Source: Brevinema_A sp051647535 (GTDB taxonomy: Bacteria; Spirochaetota; Brevinematia; Brevinematales; Brevinemataceae). Taken from it: a stretch of DNA of 64,000 nt. A program made the position numbers and the translations under genes. The first letter of the stretch is position 1. Each line of letters starts with the position of its first letter. The DNA lies in NCBI GenBank assembly GCA_051647535.1, contig JBOFEA010000004.1, forward strand, positions 124,001 through 188,000, written 5' to 3'. Below the pieces are notes generated by a model. That model was given only the letters and a program-made list of their open reading frames with translations, made no database searches and was not told the origin of the DNA. This document shows, one piece after another, positions 61,403 to 64,000 of this stretch.

Positions 61403-61960
61403 ATGAATATGAAAAGGTATCTTTTATACTTTACTTTTCTATTTCTTATTACACCGGCATCTTATGGATTTACCGGAATATTTGTAGGCTGGGAAAATTT
61501 TGGTAATCAGGCAATCCCGCTAAATACCAAAGCTAATAGTGTTGTTTTTGGTGTCATCGGAAACACTCCTACAAGAGTTTACTTCTATTACAACGTGCTG
61601 GGAAAATCCATTTTCACAAGCGGTGAATCTCCCGGAACATTAGGATGGGGTCTCGATCTTGCTGGAGGTATCGGGTATCGATTTCTCAACGCATCTTACA
61701 AAAAATCAGGTTGGGATATGGGAATGGATCTCTTTGCTTACTTAGCTCCCTATTTCCTTAACAGCGCAACAGGGTATACAGAAACAACGCTGTATTATGG
61801 AGTTGGCTTGGGGTTGACAACTATTTATAAAATCAATCCTTATATTGGTGTTGGATTCAGAGCCGGAATGAAGTACAATATCGGAGCTAAATCTCTTTCT
61901 TCCAGACAAGACAACAGCTCAGGAATTATGGGATTTGTAGGAGCTTTATTAACCTTTTAA
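61403..61960 (+). CDS. small outer-membrane beta-barrel-like protein
   Basis: 185 residues with a signal peptide (YLLYFTFLFLITPASYGF). The mature part is Gly- and aromatic-rich with amphipathic strands (SVVFGVIGNTPTRVYFYYNVLG, WGLDLAGGIGYRFLNASY, MGMDLFAYLAPYF, TLYYGVGLGLTTIYKINPYIGVGF) and ends in phenylalanine (GALLTF), the end favoured by the barrel-assembly machine. Length suits an eight-stranded barrel. GAGAGG precedes the ATG. Function unknown. Confidence 0.7.
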   Translation: MNMKRYLLYFTFLFLITPASYGFTGIFVGWENFGNQAIPLNTKANSVVFGVIGNTPTRVYFYYNVLGKSIFTSGESPGTLGWGLDLAGGIGYRFLNASYKKSGWDMGMDLFAYLAPYFLNSATGYTETTLYYGVGLGLTTIYKINPYIGVGFRAGMKYNIGAKSLSSRQDNSSGIMGFVGALLTF

Positions 61961-62048
61961 TACTTCTATTAATAAAAGTATTAAATTTCCAAATAAGATT
62001 TAAAATTCTATATAATATAATCAAACAATAATCTTAAATAACAATTCA

Positions 62049-62076
62049 AAAAACTCCCCTTAAAAGGGGAGTTTTT
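62049..62076. terminator. bidirectional hairpin terminator
   Basis: AAAAACTCCCCTT (62049-62061) pairs with AAGGGGAGTTTTT (62064-62076); the CCCC/GGGG core makes it the most GC-rich hairpin in the window. It lies between the convergent barrel and LysM genes. Confidence 0.93.
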
Positions 62077-62087
62077 AGTTTATTACA

Positions 62088-63578
62088 TTACATATCTGAA
62101 GGTGCAGGAGGAATTCTGAATACTTGTTTTGGATAGATCAAATCAGGATCTTTGATTTCTAACTTATTAGCTCGCCAAATATTAGGCCATAACCAATAAC
62201 GTCTTTTCTTGTATATTCTACCTGAAATATCCCATAAAGTATCACCTTTAACAACTGTATAATTAGTTAATGTTTGACCGGCAAGGAACAATTCAGCAAT
62301 TCTTAATCCTTCTCTAGCAGAATCAATAGCACTGAGATAATTACCTTCATTATAATATTGAGTAGCTGCATCATTAAACGATTCAATCATTTCTAAAGTA
62401 ATAACACCATCATCAGAAAATTCCGGATTGATATTCTGTGCTTTATAAGAAATATCCATATAAGAAACATCAGTAAGAAGATCAGCAGCAGAACCAATAA
62501 ATAATGTCACTTCATCATTTTCATCAATATCTTGAATATCAATAATTTCAACATTACCGTCTTCATCTTCATAAATAATTGTTTCTGTATCAGTAGTAGG
62601 CTCAGAAGCCGATCGAACAGCTTTTGATCCAGCACCGGAAGTTTTTGTAGCAGGTTTTGTTCTTGATGCCGGTACAGATTTCTTTGTCTGTGATCTACTG
62701 GTATTTCCGGATTGTGAATTCATTGATTGATCTTTGGTATATACATCATTAGTATAGTTATTTTCTTTTAAGTACGCAATCATTTTTTCCAAACGATGTA
62801 TCAAATTATAAGCTTGGAGTTGGAGATCAGATCCGTCTTGATCAACTGAAATACGAATATTTCGATCAGAAGAACCACATGTTGCCAATACTTCTTCAAG
62901 TGATGCAATAGCGGATTCAGATGAAGAAATACTTGCAGAATACTGCTTGTTATTATATTGATCAGAAGCTTTTGTAATTAATTGATCAGCATTTTTCAAC
63001 ATTTGTTCTGAACATGCTTTATCTGTGGAATTAACAGCCTGCTTATGCATTTCTCTAGCACGATTTAAATTTGCAAGAGCTATTTTTTCTTGACCGCCAA
63101 TCAACGGTTCCAATAAATTGATTCCGGATTCAGCAGATTCTCTTGCTTTATCGTAATCTTCATTTACAAAGAAACTTTCTGCATCAATTAATGACTGAGC
63201 AGCTTGATGATAAACATCAGGATTGGATCTGTCAATTGATAAATCTTTAGCTGTGACCAATAAATTTTGAAGAGATTTTATTCTTTGGAAAGCTTTTTCA
63301 CGTCTTGCAATCCTAGTTGCCTCATCTGCTGCTGCAATTACTTTTTCTGCAGTAACATTAGCTGTTTTGTGATCTTTTCGAGCCAATTCGGCATTCATTT
63401 GGTCAAACAACTTCTGTGCTTGTGCAAATTCTTTAGGTGCATAAATTTCAGCTTCAGCTTGTCTAGCTCTTTCCATAGCACTAATAGCACGATCTACAGG
63501 TCCGGATTTAGTACTCTTACAACTTGTAACCGAAAGCAACATAATAACTAGGAATGAATTAATTATTATTTTTCTCAT
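62088..63578 (-). CDS. LysM lipoprotein with N-terminal DUF4398-like region
   Basis: 496 residues. A lipobox (IMLLSVTSC) is followed by a helical DUF4398-like region with the repeated form APKEFAQAQKLFDQMNAELARKDH, then two more helical repeats of similar style (DYDKARESAESGINLLEP and QYSASISSSESAIASLEE), a Ser/Thr/Lys-rich linker, an acidic stretch and a C-terminal LysM module (YTVVKGDTLWDISGRIY) that should bind peptidoglycan. It probably bridges the outer membrane and the wall. The gene is 43 bp after its small relative at 63622-63930. Confidence 0.88.
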   Translation of the reverse strand: MRKIIINSFLVIMLLSVTSCKSTKSGPVDRAISAMERARQAEAEIYAPKEFAQAQKLFDQMNAELARKDHKTANVTAEKVIAAADEATRIARREKAFQRIKSLQNLLVTAKDLSIDRSNPDVYHQAAQSLIDAESFFVNEDYDKARESAESGINLLEPLIGGQEKIALANLNRAREMHKQAVNSTDKACSEQMLKNADQLITKASDQYNNKQYSASISSSESAIASLEEVLATCGSSDRNIRISVDQDGSDLQLQAYNLIHRLEKMIAYLKENNYTNDVYTKDQSMNSQSGNTSRSQTKKSVPASRTKPATKTSGAGSKAVRSASEPTTDTETIIYEDEDGNVEIIDIQDIDENDEVTLFIGSAADLLTDVSYMDISYKAQNINPEFSDDGVITLEMIESFNDAATQYYNEGNYLSAIDSAREGLRIAELFLAGQTLTNYTVVKGDTLWDISGRIYKKRRYWLWPNIWRANKLEIKDPDLIYPKQVFRIPPAPSDM

Positions 63579-63621
63579 TACTCACACCTCATTTTGAATT
63601 ATATAAATAGTATTCATCAAA

Positions 63622-63930
63622 TTATTTTTTAGTAGCTTCTACAATAGTATTACGCGACAAACGTATTGCAAGATTAGCTGCTTCTATCGTTAATATTGCT
63701 GAATTGTTGGCATCATCATATTTTTTCTCGTCTAAAAAACGATTCATTTGATCAAACAACTTTTCTGCATCTTTATATTCTTTGGGAGCTCTTATAGGAG
63801 CTTGTACATCTCTTGCACGCTGCATTGCTTCAGCAGCTAATACAGTATTTTTGAGATCAGGCTTTTTAGCGCATCCATAAACAGACCCAGATAAAATAAA
63901 TAATAATAAAATAATTTTAAATTTTTTCAT
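63622..63930 (-). CDS. small DUF4398-like lipoprotein
   Basis: 102 residues: a lipobox (LLFILSGSVYGC) and one helical unit with APKEYKDAEKLFDQMNRFLDEKKYDDANNSAILTIEAANLAIRLSR. The same unit, with nearly the same words (APKEFAQAQKLFDQMNAEL), is at the N-terminus of the LysM lipoprotein next door, so the two share ancestry. AAGG lies upstream of the ATG. Likely a periplasmic-facing lipoprotein; function unknown. Confidence 0.83.
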   Translation of the reverse strand: MKKFKIILLLFILSGSVYGCAKKPDLKNTVLAAEAMQRARDVQAPIRAPKEYKDAEKLFDQMNRFLDEKKYDDANNSAILTIEAANLAIRLSRNTIVEATKK

Positions 63931-64000
63931 AATAAAACCTTTTCCATAATAATTGAATTTTATAATACTAAATATATATGTATAATTTAAATATTTCTAA

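Noticed and set aside
1..64000. CRISPR arrays, tRNA or rRNA genes, transposons, prophage genes
   Set aside because: No spaced direct repeats, no cloverleaf-like sequence, and no transposase, integrase or phage structural motifs were seen in any gap or frame.

Overview
This window looks like chromosomal housekeeping DNA from an AT-rich spirochaete (GC roughly one third, judged by eye). Supporting evidence: a 994-residue membrane-anchored coiled-coil protein of the kind annotated in spirochaetes as SpiroCoCo; a flagellar cluster (FlgM, FliM, FliL); a complete V/A-type ATPase operon instead of an F-type one; several DUF4398/LysM-type lipoproteins; and many lipobox proteins plus LolA-like and beta-barrel-like candidates that point to a diderm envelope. 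Brevinema-like or another deep spirochaete lineage would fit, but genus cannot be settled from the sequence. No rRNA, tRNA, CRISPR array, phage, IS element or toxin-antitoxin module was seen.

Layout. 1-5.1 kb (minus): a TPR-type membrane protein cut by the window edge, ribosomal protein S1, an exported protein and a large propeller lipoprotein. 5.4-15.9 kb: BatD, a polyprenol-phosphate sugar transferase, an exported propeller/Ig protein, Dxr (isoprenoids), FolD (one-carbon), a tail-anchored unknown, a Na+/Ca2+ exchanger, an orphan zinc-type ABC permease and an alpha/beta hydrolase. 16.1-19 kb: RsmI, FlgM, then FliL-FliM. 19-23.5 kb: oligoendopeptidase F and ValS. 23.5-24 kb: a gene-free stretch with a perfect consensus promoter and mutually exclusive foldable segments, the best candidate for an undescribed RNA. 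24-36 kb: AccB, HemW, a SIMPL protein, M15 peptidase, a GntR regulator, Cmk, RsfS, LolA-like, RecA, ArgJ and three small secreted proteins that look related. 36-42.5 kb: SerS, SpiroCoCo, RDD protein and PepT-like peptidase. 42.6-51.3 kb: SNF2 ATPase overlapping a Zn/Cd P-type ATPase tail to tail, QueA, two tandem hydrolase lipoproteins and a barrel-like protein. 51.4-52.3 kb: an ECF sigma factor with a small membrane protein, a candidate regulator pair. 52.3-61.1 kb: a nine-gene V-ATPase operon whose proteolipid keeps every residue used for Na+ binding in Enterococcus hirae NtpK. 61.4-64 kb: barrel-like protein and two DUF4398 lipoproteins.

The genes form short operons. Convergent ends are very tight: some share stop-codon bases and one pair overlaps by 83 bp. 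Strong hairpin terminators at convergent junctions appear to serve both strands. Sigma-70 promoters with 17-18 nt spacers are easy to read in many gaps. Several starts were moved from the longest ORF to an internal ATG or GTG because a clear Shine-Dalgarno sequence sits there. Product names come from motif recognition only; no database search or structure prediction was run.
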